From Dactylis glomerata (Eukaryota; Streptophyta; Magnoliopsida; Poales; Poaceae), in contig QXEO01000341.1 in assembly GCA_007115705.1 (NCBI GenBank), positions 1,426,001-1,490,000 of the forward strand: a stretch of 64,000 nt of DNA, read 5' to 3'. The position numbers were made by a program, and so were the translations under genes. The first letter of the stretch is position 1, and each line of letters opens with the position of its first letter. This document shows positions 55,013 through 64,000 of the stretch, in pieces. The notes beneath the pieces were generated by a model. It had not been told where the DNA came from, ran no database searches, and worked only from the letters and a program-made list of their open reading frames with translations.

Positions 55013-56013
55013 ACCTTCTTTGTAGCAGAGCGCTCTTGGGTGAACTGGGGCCTCCTCCCTGAGGGTACCGCAGCTTCCCCAATGCTCATGTCCAGCATCG
55101 GATGGACCAGGTCTTCACTTGGAGTAGGCGACGCAGAGGCTGCGAGCTTCTTCCCTATCGAGCCCGGCTGGAGGGGCTCGAGAGAGGCCTTCTTCGCAGC
55201 AGCCCATTCCTAAGACACGAGCTGCTTTTTCCTCGTGGGGTCACCGGAATGTTCCAGCAAATCTTCGTCGTCGGGGAACATGGCGGCGACCTCACGGTAG
55301 ACATGCTCCACGGATCGGAGAGCGTCCTTTTCGTTGCAGCGCATGGTGATCGTGTCATTGGTGCCCGGAATGTTGAGGACGTTGAAGCCATGGTGCGTTG
55401 CCGCCATGAATCTCGCCAAAGCGGGATAACCAAGGATGGCATTATACGGCAGCGCGATGTAGGCGATGTCAAAGTCGAGGTTTTCTGTCCTGTAGTTGTC
55501 CCGAGTGCCAAAGGTGATGGGCAGGCGTACCTGCCCGATTGGCGTTGTAGAACCCTCTGTCACCCCGAAGAACGGCTGGGTGGGCATGAGCCGATGGTAC
55601 GGCACCTGCATCTTCTCGAATACCTCGACGGAGATGATGTTGAGCCCGGCCCCTCCATCAATGAGGGTACAGTTGACGGCGATGTTATTGATGGTAGGCA
55701 TGCACAAGAGAGGTATTGTGCCCACGCCCTTAGTGGAGGTCGGATGATCCTCCTCGTCGAAGCCGATCTTGCTAGTGGACCACTTCATCAAGCGATTGTT
55801 GGTGCTGGGCTGCGCCGCCGCGATCTCTCGCGATAGCTGCTTGAAGTGGCGGTTAGACAAAGGAGCCTGGGCTCCACCCAGGAGGCAAGCGGCAAAGCCT
55901 CGCGGCTCTTGATAGCCCCCTTGGTTCTCTTCTCGATGATCATTCGCTGGTGGAGGTAGCGGTAGCGGCTCGGGATCTGCGCGAGACAAACCATCGCGGC
56001 GGCGACCCTCATC
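55013..56013 (-). pseudogene. pro: Aspartic protease and pro-pol linker of element 4
   Basis: Minus-strand frame with GTIPLLCMPTINNIAVNCTL, DGGAGLNIISVEVFEKMQ (DGGA active site as in element 2), FGVTEGSTTPIGQVRLP and NAILGYPALARFMAA, through RKKQLVS to a TAG at 55210-55212. The CAG of RKKQ is the codon that is TAG at 5883 in element 2. Past the stop, linker homology (the LDMSIGEAAVPSG region) continues to the solo LTR. Confidence 0.88.
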
Positions 56014-56733
56014 TCAGTCATCGTCGCGGCGATCGCCCCGGGATCCACCCTTGCCGTTGCTACGGCTACTCCCACGACGCTTTTTTTTGCAGCTACTCCC
56101 ACGACGCTTGGTGACACCATTTTCTTCGTGAAACTTTCGGATAATCCAACAATCATCGGTATTGTGGGTGTCCTTCTTGTGGAGGATGCAGTAGCGACGA
56201 CGCCGACCTTTATCACGTTTGGAGCGGTCCATGCGGCGCTGCTTATGATCAGGCTCCACCGCGAGGGCTGCGGCCTCCTTGCACTTGGGATCCTTAGACT
56301 TCGGCTTTGGGGGAAGCGCCTCCGACAGGTTGTGCACGAAGAGCCTCCCCTCCTTGGCCTTGGCGCATCGGTCGGCGATCTCGAAGAGCCTGACAACGGA
56401 AGTCAGCTCATCATTCACGGATAGCTTCTCTCTCATCTTGATGTCGGAGACGCCCGTGGAGAACGCGGAGATGACCTCCTCGTTGGAGATCTTGGGGATC
56501 TTGTTCCTCATCTGGCTGAAGCGCTGGATGTATGGACGAAGCGTCTCGCCCTTGTACTGACGCACCACCTTGAGATCATTCTTGGTGGTGGGGCGCTCAT
56601 ATGTGGGCATGAAGTTGGCGACGAACTGACGACACAAGTCCTTCCATGAAGTCACAGATTTGTGAGGAAGATTCATGAGCCAAGTTCGCGGAGCGTCCTT
56701 GAGGGCCATGGGGAACCAATTGGCCATTGCACG
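56014..56733 (-). pseudogene. gag: gag core of element 4
   Basis: Minus-strand frame from MANWFPMALKDAPRTWLM through YIQRFSQMRNKIPKISNEEV and the zinc-knuckle-like YCILHKKDTHNTDDCW to a TGA at 56014-56016. Element 2 has CGA at that codon, so this is a CpG transition. A small duplication (CKKKRRGSS) near 56080-56100 is not in element 2. Confidence 0.88.
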
Positions 56734-57489
56734 CTAATCTCCACACGCGGCCTGGATGGCGACGACGTAGAGCTGGAGGAACTCGATGGGGTTGGTGGTC
56801 CCATCGTACCGCGTGCCGATGTCTGGCTTGAACTTGTCAGGACAGACCACATAGCATTGCTGGCGAACGAGAGCAAGGCACCCGAGGTTGTAGATCGGGT
56901 CCCCGGGGGTCTTGACGTTCTTGCCAGCTTTGCCGATGTCGTCGATGGCGCGGTCATGATTTTTGCGGCGGCGCTCAAGGGAGACGCGTGCATCTTCCGG
57001 AGCGCGTTGGACAATTTGGCAGCTGGGCTCCCCGCGCGGAGAAGATGCGGCACGGGAAGCCACCTTCTTGGCCTTGGTGGCCTTCCCATCTCCGGCGCCC
57101 GGGGCGCGGCGTCCCGTCGCCGGGTCTGGTTCTCCAGCGCCCTGGGCTCCTCCCTGGGCCGGGTCTTCGTTGGCGATGGCGATGAGCTCGGCGATTCGAG
57201 CGCGCCTCCCCTCACGCCCATCATCAGTGGGCTGATAGCGCAGCATCTGCTGCGCCATGGCGAGAGCCTGCGCAGGGGACAGCTGACTCCCAGAACGAGC
57301 GCGAGAAGTGGCGGTGGCGGTGAAGGAGAGCGAAGGCTCTGTACGCCTAGATGAGAGGTAGGAGGACTCCAGGTCTTCCTCTTCTTCCTCCCCGGCCGAG
57401 GCGTCTCGACAACGGAAGATGGGCTCGGTCTGACCCCAAACGGCGTTGCGGCGGCGAAGACGCTTGAGCCTTACATTGGCGTCGGCCAG
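56734..57489 (-). pseudogene. gag: gag N-terminal part of element 4
   Basis: Homologous to 3645-4405. The start codon is CTG (57487-57489) instead of ATG. The frame reads LKRLRRRNAVWGQTEPIF, GEEEEEDLESSYLSS and GTTNPIEFLQLY, ending at TAG 56734-56736 where element 2 has CAG. The 230-aa plus-strand frame at 56662-57354 is a shadow. Confidence 0.85.
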
Positions 57490-57522
57490 GTCAAAGCAGA
57501 TATAGAAGAAATCACAACACAG

Positions 57523-57541
57523 CCCCCTACCTGGTGCGCCA
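57523..57541 (-). other. Primer-binding site of element 4
   Basis: The minus strand reads TGGCGCACCAGGTAGGGGG, one base different from 3593-3611 in element 2, two bases after the LTR. Confidence 0.8.
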
Positions 57542-57543
57542 AA

Positions 57544-58452
57544 TGTCGATGGATTTCGTGTCGCAAGAACATGGGGTACCATGCGACGGACCCAAAGATT
57601 CGAACGCAGGGGGCTGAACGTGGGAGATCTTGGATCGCAATGAAACACGGTGATGGAAGCCTCGAGACATCGAACGCACAACGCACTGCAGAGAGGGAGA
57701 CGCCGAGCTTTACCGAGGTTCAGGGCCCTTGTGGTGAGGTAAAGCCCCTACTTCCTGCCTTCTTGTATTACGACGCGATACCTCGCGAGGAGTACAAGGT
57801 CTTGGTTATAGAGCTCTAACTGGCCGGAGGTAGAAGAACCAACTTAGCCTAGCTAGGAGACCGGAGAAGAAGATCAGATCCCCTCTAAGGGGTGGCCTCC
57901 CCTCCTTTTATAGCGGCCTGGTCCTCCTTCCCCTTATCTTCTTGGGGAAGGGGTTGCCACACATGGCCAAGGAGGGAGGACAGCTGTCGATGTGGGTCTT
58001 CCATAGACATAGTCTTCGTAGAGTAGTGGCGCCGGTCCACAGGAGTGGGTGGAGGAAGCTGACGTCCTCCTCTGGCGCCCTGCACCATCCACCCTATTTT
58101 TAGGGGGGTGGCCAACAACCACTGTGCAGATTTATGCAGACACGGCGAAAGCTGGTCTCCTCCCTGTCGAGGGTAGCATGAACGGTACACGGTCTTCTGC
58201 CCTTATCTTCTTGCTCAGCACGGAAACATGCCGAGCTGACGTGGATGTGGTCCTTCCCCTCACGAGGAACAGCTCGTGAGGAGGTCTTCTGGTACTTAGC
58301 CATTGTGTCGTCGTTCTCCTCATGAGGCACCTCCTTATGAGGGTCTTCTCCGCTGAGCTTTGGTCATCGTTCCTCCCCTGGGCCGAAGTTGGGCCGTTGA
58401 AGGGACCCAGGAGCAGGTGGACCGGGATACCCCGGTATCCAGAATACCGACA
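57544..58452 (-). repeat. 5' LTR of element 4 (909 bp)
   Basis: In reverse: TGTCGGTATTCTGGATACCG at 58452 to CCATCGACA at 57544. Same layout as the LTRs of element 2, including the TATA box (57905-57912) and CCTCRYGAGG palindromes at 58258, 58272 (GCTCGTGAGG variant) and 58318. Frames on both strands are shadows. Confidence 0.95.
57905..57912 (-). promoter_or_regulatory. TATA box of element 4 5' LTR
   Basis: The minus strand reads TATAAAAG, the counterpart of 3221. Confidence 0.7.
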
Positions 58453-58457
58453 AGGTT
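58453..58457. repeat. Target-site duplication of element 4, right copy (AGGTT)
   Basis: Exact partner of 42306-42310. Confidence 0.95.
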
Positions 58458-59110
58458 GGTCTTAGTTGCTGACTCCTTCATATTCTTGACTCTCGCTTCA
58501 GCAGAAACTTGATGGTAGCCCATGATGAAACTGTAGTGTTGTTGAGTTGTTGATGGTGATTTTTGAAGTGCAGACTCGTAGCTCTTCTTGTCTCACCGCA
58601 TGGAGGTAAGGTATTCAGAGACTTTTGTTGTAGTGCGCCATTTGTGGCATATTCGTGTGACAAGCCTATCAAATACTAGTCAAGCAACTGAGTACTTGGT
58701 CCTTGGCGACAGCAAAAGTGCTAGTCCAGGGAGGAACAAGGTCAACTTCTTGACAGAGCCGTTTGTGTCAACCAAGGCAGAATATTTGCCAACACTCTTC
58801 TTTCTTTGTAGCTAGAGAGGTTTGAAGACATATTTCAGAATATTTGCTCCATCTTGTGTTGCTAAGCTTTAGGTCTAATTGGGGAAACAACGTCCAATAA
58901 TTAAATTTGAATGGGAAGAGATAGAGTTGTAAAACTGGTGAAAACTTTGGCAATCAGAGAGATAATATTAGAATTTTTTGAAGAGGTGAGGAAAGTATAA
59001 GCCATTCTTTTGGCTTCATAAGGAAATAAGCGTTGCAAATAGGTTTACTCAAAAAGTATTTTCCTAACTAACGCCCATGCTAAACTAGGGTATCTTAAAG
59101 TTAGGATGGG
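58458..59110 (-). other. 5' interior (leader/gag position) of element 5
   Basis: Between the primer site and the insertion point of element 4. Only short frames on either strand; I cannot recognise gag. The leader near 59040-59105 resembles that of element 1. Confidence 0.6.
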
Positions 59111-59121
59111 TCTGATACCAA
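59111..59121 (-). other. Primer-binding site of element 5 (tRNA-iMet type)
   Basis: The minus strand reads TTGGTATCAGA three bases after the LTR end, fixing the orientation of element 5 and showing 59125-59553 to be its 5' LTR. Confidence 0.85.
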
Positions 59122-59124
59122 CTC

Positions 59125-59553
59125 TGTGGGGACCCTGGATTACCCATCCGGAATACCCGATATGCATACAATTCATGATCCCATGATCAGTGTGTCGTGA
59201 ATCCACATATCCGAGTTGATAACAGAATTACATCATCCATTACAGTACCGAATAATATAATTACAATTGGTCACATGACCAAGTCTGATATTGCCATGCA
59301 GGGCAAGTCTATAACTAAGCAGCGGATACCAAGCAGCGTTGATGACCCACGTCATGCCTACTACCCTACAAGACTGGGAGACATTCCTAGTTCGCACTGG
59401 CGTCATCATAACCACCTTCTCCTTCTGTATTGTCTTCTCCATAGTCTGACCAAGTTAATAGCCAGGGACAAAGCCATGAGTACATTTTGAATTGTACTCG
59501 CAAACCATCTAAAGAGAATGAGTTGATATGTAGTTGGGCTATAGCAAGGAAAG
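59125..59553 (-). repeat. 5' LTR of element 5, terminal 429 bp
   Basis: Nearly identical to 35455-35886: both contain GAATACCCGATATGCATACA and end in CAAGGAAAG. After that the 3' LTR continues with GCTCTAGTC, but here a new LTR begins (TGTGGGCACCCC). The missing part should resume right of the window. Confidence 0.85.
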
Positions 59554-62500
59554 TGTGGGCACCCCGGCTTACCACCCGGGATACCCGTTATGCATACAAT
59601 TCACGATCCCAGGAAGACCTTCTTGAATCCACATAATAGTGGTGGCATTACAGAGTACATCATCCATTACATAACGAGTTTGAAAAGTCTAACATGGACA
59701 CTTGGCCGAATTCAAATGCCATGCAGGGCAAGTTCAACTAACATAGCAGCGGATACAAGGGTAGCGTTGGTGACCCGTGTCATGCCTCTACCCTACAGGC
59801 GAATGACCGGGAGACAGTTCCTAGTTTGCACTGGCGTCGTCCAACTCCTCAACATCATCCTCGTAATCTTCTTCATAATCTGACCAAGTTAATAGCCAGG
59901 GACAAAGCCATGAGTACATTTTGGAATTGTACTCGCAAACCATCTCAGAGGAAAGTGTTTCATATGCAGTTGGGCTGTAGCAAGAAGGCTCTATTCTAAT
60001 TTGCTCTATACTACCATCTTTTATCTTATCGATATAGCATGTCCTATGGCATCTCCATATCTTTGTTGAAAAACATTTTTGAAAACAGATTTTTTTGTAA
60101 ACCCTCTAGGGAAGGGGGAACTCATTTATTTTTCACAAGACAATACTCTGGCAGTATAGAGCAATGGCATCATGACTGTCATACATAAGTTTGCGGGCTT
60201 CGGATAATCGAACAGAGCCTTCCATATATCTACCTTAGTACGGGTGCCTACCCTGTGGAGTATACCTCCCCGACAAACCTTGCAGCCTACCTCCCTCGAG
60301 TGTAGCTCCAGTGCCACGGCAGGAGAAACCCAAGTGTCTTCTGGGCGGGTAGCCTATTGGCGGGCCCACTACACTATTGCCCATACTCTTGCAGCAATTC
60401 GGATTCTGGGGTCCTACAAACCCTTATATAGTGTGAGGCTTCCCGCACCAAGGCAGATAAACTTCAGACTAAGCCCCGTCCCATACCGGGGTAATGTGGC
60501 TGCACGGGTTAATTGCCCGGGGTGAATACATAATCACCGATGTCCTTTTAAAAAAACCGCCAACTCCTTTTTCCTCCATTTCCAACTCCATTTGTTCAAA
60601 ACCTTTTATGAATACATTTCAGTGAAGTAGATACTACTCCAAGGTTTTTTAAAACATTTTCGAAATTTTTCTTTGAATGTTCCCATCCTAGAGTTTTTGG
60701 CTCCACTAGAAGTTTTCCAAAGGCTTTGATGCTAACCATCAAGCAACTACTATAGGGGTGTGCAATAGGTGTTCAAAGGTGTCATCCCTACGGATGATAA
60801 TAATTTGACTTGTGGAGCTAAGCCAACAATGATTGCTACAAGGACTATAGCAATATATAAAAACATGCATTATCGTAAACCTTTAAGAAACATGCAAAGT
60901 GAGTAATTAGGATAAGATATGCATCAAGAATAGATGGATTGCCTTGGTTGGCTTGTCCCTGGTCCTCTTCCTCCTAGTACTCGTACACTTCACCCTCCTC
61001 GGTGCACTCGGTGTCGTTCGATTCTATCGCCGGTAATAATAGCAAACCATAAGCAAACAAACATACACAAGACACATACATTACCACAATCAACATCACA
61101 CAACCAGAGAGTATCAAAAACAAAAAATTTAGAATCTGAACAAACTTTTATAGGATTTTAGTAGCAAGTTAATCCTATTAAAACTAGGGTATTTCAATTA
61201 TAGCAAGAAAACACCAATTCACTTCAAACAAGCATGCAGGTGCTAAAATAGGTCAAAACTCATCCCTAGCACATCTGTAGGTAGAAAACAAGTTTCTAAA
61301 CCTAAAAATGTTGGATTCACTACAATATAACTTATGGCTAATTTTCTATGAATTAACTAGCAACAACAATGACTAGAACACCAAAATAATTCCTAGATAT
61401 TCTCTGGACATCAAAAAAATGTACCAGAGAATGTTCTGGAAAGCTATGATTAAGAACAACACATAGAAATTGGATTCATACAAAAATTCCTATTCTATTT
61501 CAAATGATAAAATAACTAAGACTAAATAAACTATTTGCCATTTTAATTACTACTGCAGATCTGCAACTCCTAAAATATCAAACTAAGTGAGACATGCAAG
61601 CTAACAATTCATAGCATCACTGAAAATTGGATCCACATCATTTCATTATACGGAACTCAAAATTTGGATTTTAGATTGAAACTAGGGTTGATTTGCTAGA
61701 TAAAACAAAGCTAATACTACATGGCTCTAAATGGAGTGGGGTCAGTTCCAGTAGCTAGAGCACTTAACAAGGTTCTCAGAGAAATTTGAATCAACCCAGA
61801 GTCATATTTATTTTTCTACACAATTTACATGTTCTCAGATACTTTATAAATATTCACCGAATTCCTAAAACACGTCACGAGCCAGATCTAAGCGGACCCA
61901 GGCTTCACCGTGCTGGGCCAGCCTGGCCCAGATCGGCTGCGGGGGCGCGGGAGATGGCCGATTCAAACCGCTCGGGTGGGGCTCGCTGGTCAGATGGCAT
62001 GGGTGGCCGAACCGGTATGCTGCGTCCCTAGCCGTCCGATTAGACGAGGATCGATGGTGGGGGTTCTTCATCCCCGCGCGATGGGCGCGTCCCCGACGAA
62101 ACCCTAGCTTGCACAGAGAAGATTGTGAGGGCTCACCTTGGGGCTCTAGAGCTGGCAGGGAACAACGGAGGAGGCTGTGGGATCTCTGCGAGGCTGCGGT
62201 GCAACATCGGCGGCGGAAATGGCGGCTTCTGGCAATGGCGTGGTGGAGTGCGCTCCCGTGGGTGCTGCAGCCTAGCTTGACGATGCGGTCATCCACCGGC
62301 GGTTTTGGACGGAAGAAAAGGGTAGGGTTAGTGAGAGGAGATCCAGGGGGTGCTGATGGCGTGAGAAAAGGAGGGAAAATGGTGGTGGCATCGACATCAA
62401 CCTTCACCTCTTCCTCCTAGTCAACCGCGATGGAAACGAGCTCCCCCCGGTGAGGGAGAGCCAGAGAGCTCGGCTGGCGTCTGGCGGATGGTGATGGGGT

Positions 62501-63655
62501 TCAGTGGGATCGAGTGGAGGAAGAACGGTCAGGAGAGGGGGCCTGCAGGCTTATAACGGGCAAGATGTGCACGGGAGGCTTGCGGTGAGGGGTGTGGTGG
62601 CTTGGACTTGGATTGGTCGGCGCTAGCGGTGGCTCTGCAGTGCTGGGTCCTGGCGTGCGTGGCGCTCGCATTTTGGATGCTTGCGGGTGGCCAGATGTGG
62701 TGAGACGGACGTGCTGGCCATTCCGATCATATCGGTGTCAGGTGTTCGACCGGAGGGGCGGTGGCTTAACGGGCAAGGGAGAAAGAACGGCTCCGCCAGA
62801 GAGGTATTGAGTGTGTCCCCAGCTCGCGTGCGTGAATGAGAGCGATAGGGAGAGGGCGTGGAGTCGAAACCGGGGGCGTGTCTAGACGGATGTGGCTGGA
62901 GCGGGTTGAGGTTGGCTGGGCGGCGTGGGTGCACGGAAGAGGGGGCTGCTTCACCTAGGGAATGCGCAAGGGGCAGAGAGGGCGCTGCATGCGCTGGTTC
63001 TGTCAGAGCGATAGAGGGAAGATGGGGGTCTCGAGGTGGGCTGCCTTGGGGGCTGCCAGAGCAAGGGTAAGGAGTGGGGGTTAGGGTGCACCCGTGGGGC
63101 TGCCAGGTGGGGTTGCAGGCATGGTGGGATGCTTGTACTCGCATGGTGAGTGGCCAGAAGGGAGGGTGAGGCTAGAGAGGGTTTTGGGCAAAGTGTGCCA
63201 TGATGGCACTCGGCCATGTTCTCTCTCCCTCTCATTTCTCATTTTCAAACATGGCCAAGGCTGAGGTTTTCCTAGGGTGGTGTTAATCAGCAATGCATGG
63301 TAGGGGTGGTTAGGATTTTTGAGAGTGTTTGGCTTGAAAAAGAAATACACATTGCACACATGGAATATGAAGGCAATGAAATGCAAGTGCAAGGATGGAA
63401 GCTTGATTCAAATCCTAGATTGGAAAGTTTTTGATTTTTTTAGAAACTCACACATGCCAACACACAAGTATGCAAAACAAAAAAGAAGAGAATTTGAGTA
63501 GAGTGGTGGAGTTGTCACAAATTCCTACTCAACACACTCACTCATACAATTATGCACACATGCACACATAGAAATAGCAAATTTTTTTGATTCTCCCAAA
63601 TTTTGGCATACAAACTTGGTCTTAATTTAGGGTTCACAAAAACTAGGGTGTTATA
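59554..63655 (-). mobile_element. Antisense LTR (4,102 bp) inserted in the 5' LTR of element 5
   Basis: In reverse it starts TATAACACCC (a mutated TGTAACACCC) at 63655 and ends GGGGTGCCCACA at 59554. It is a relative of the element 5 LTR (shared blocks at 60180-62110) but clearly a different subfamily. The candidate left duplication is GAAAG (59549-59553); the right side reads G followed by another LTR, so no pair is seen and a solo LTR is not shown. The GC-rich promoter block is 61890-63150; its long frames (180 aa, 173 aa and others) are shadows. Confidence 0.75.
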
Positions 63656-63656
63656 G

Positions 63657-64000
63657 TGTAATATCCCAGCATTTAGGATCAAACGAAGGGTAGAACTAGG
63701 ACCTTTGTGCATTCATGCATCTAAAATCTGAGTAAATTTTTCACAAATTTAAAAACCTAAGAGAGCAAAGCTTCTATCTAATCACCTTTAGAGTTAGAGG
63801 TTATTAGAATGTTATGGGCTTCGTTATGATCTCTTGATGTTGTTGTTTAAATGATTTTGCATTTTGATTGTTGAATATTCCCAAATTAAAATTAATAATC
63901 ATTAATAAAGAAAAACCCAATTATAAATTGAGTTGGATAATAAAATTGGAATAAGTAAATAAAGCAAGTTGAAATATCACTTTATTAATATTAAACACAT
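63657..64000 (+). mobile_element. Start of an LTR of the TGTAATATCCC type, cut by the window end
   Basis: TGTAATATCCCAGCATTTAG begins one base after the preceding antisense LTR and continues to the window end as AT-rich sequence. TGTAATATCCC is a common chromovirus LTR start. With no second end visible, neither duplication nor element type can be confirmed. Confidence 0.6.

Larger units (their letters stand above)
42311..58452 (-). mobile_element. Element 4: second copy of the element 2 family (Tat-lineage gypsy)
   Basis: Minus-strand element with a complete 5' LTR (57544-58452), a truncated 3' LTR (42311 to about 42993), gag-pol pieces in the expected order and the antisense-ORF homologue. 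Net length without LINE C and the solo LTR is about 9.4 kb. The comparable LTR part differs from its partner at about 36 of 683 positions (about 5 percent), making it older than element 2. It is dead: lost gag start codon (CTG), several stops, frameshifts, and a deletion removing the polypurine tract. Its value is as an in-window comparison that dates each lesion. Confidence 0.93.
35455..59553 (-). mobile_element. Element 5: antisense non-autonomous LTR element with ~5.5 kb LTRs
   Basis: Minus-strand element: end of its 5' LTR at 59125-59553, primer site at 59111-59121, interior 58453-59124 plus 40954-42305, polypurine tract 40957-40970 and 3' LTR 35455-40953. The interior is split by element 4, whose AGGTT duplication proves insertion. 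The net interior is only about 2.0 kb and has no RT, integrase or chromodomain motif, so it is probably non-autonomous. The TGGTATCAGA site and the start of its leader (GCATGGGCGTTAG beside GAATGGGCGTTAA of element 1) tie it to Tekay-type chromoviruses. The rest of the 5' LTR lies right of the window. A left flank CTCTG (35450-35454) is a candidate duplication. Confidence 0.82.

Noticed and set aside
61865..63392. Several 100-180-aa frames in both strands
   Set aside because: GC-rich block of the antisense LTR 59554-63655; no conserved domain and no counterpart frame in the related LTR at 38080-38860.

Overview
This window is a transposable-element-only stretch of a large plant nuclear genome, almost certainly a grass and probably a Pooideae/Triticeae-type one. 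The basis for that is inference from its repeats: Tat-lineage and chromovirus Ty3/gypsy elements with 0.9-5.5 kb LTRs, two LTR families starting TGATACGTC, and plant LINEs with C-terminal zf-RVT domains. I found no host gene, tRNA, rRNA or CRISPR. Almost every base belongs to retrotransposons inserted into one another; most long open frames are shadows of these.

Left block (1-35454). The outermost layer is LINE ORF1 debris (34377-35454). Into it went an LTR element of which only the 3' part is here (31093-34376, element F). Element F was hit by an antisense LINE (LINE B, 29920-31092), and LINE B by a sense LINE (LINE A). LINE A is now in three pieces (2100-2680, 22086-22673, 29335-29919) because of an antisense chromovirus LTR (1-2099), a complete Tat-lineage gypsy element (element 2, 2681-22080, target-site duplication AGAAT/AGGAT) and a non-autonomous LTR element (element 3, 22679-29329, TSD CTCCC). 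Element 2 has its own 3' LTR split by a very young chromovirus deletion derivative (element 1, 12580-21825, TSD ACCTT).

Right block (35455-64000). An antisense non-autonomous element with ~5.5 kb LTRs (element 5; 3' LTR 35455-40953, end of the 5' LTR at 59125-59553) contains a second, antisense copy of the element 2 family (element 4, 42311-58452, TSD AGGTT). Element 4 contains an antisense LINE (LINE C, 47386-50145, 16-bp TSD) and a 3,978-bp solo LTR (51030-55007, TSD GTGGG). The 5' LTR of element 5 is broken by another antisense LTR (59554-63655), and a further LTR of the TGTAATATCCC type starts at 63657 and runs off the window.

Relative ages from LTR pairs counted by eye fit the nesting: element 1 has about 5 differences in 3,625 bp; element 3 about 40 in 1,543; element 2 about 32 in 910; element 4 about 36 in 683. 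With the commonly used grass rate of 1.3e-8 per site per year these are roughly 0.05, 1.0, 1.4 and 2 million years; counts and dates are approximate.

How the parts work: elements 2 and 4 encode gag, aspartic protease, reverse transcriptase, a remnant first RNase H, a second archaeal-type RNase H and integrase in one frame, now broken by stops. Between pol and the 3' LTR they also carry an antisense gene-like unit (TATA-like box, 259-codon ORF, 3' region) whose ORF stays gap-free between the two copies. This antisense module is the most interesting thing in the window. Element 1 keeps only RNase H end, integrase and chromodomain; elements 3 and 5 look non-autonomous and would need enzymes in trans.
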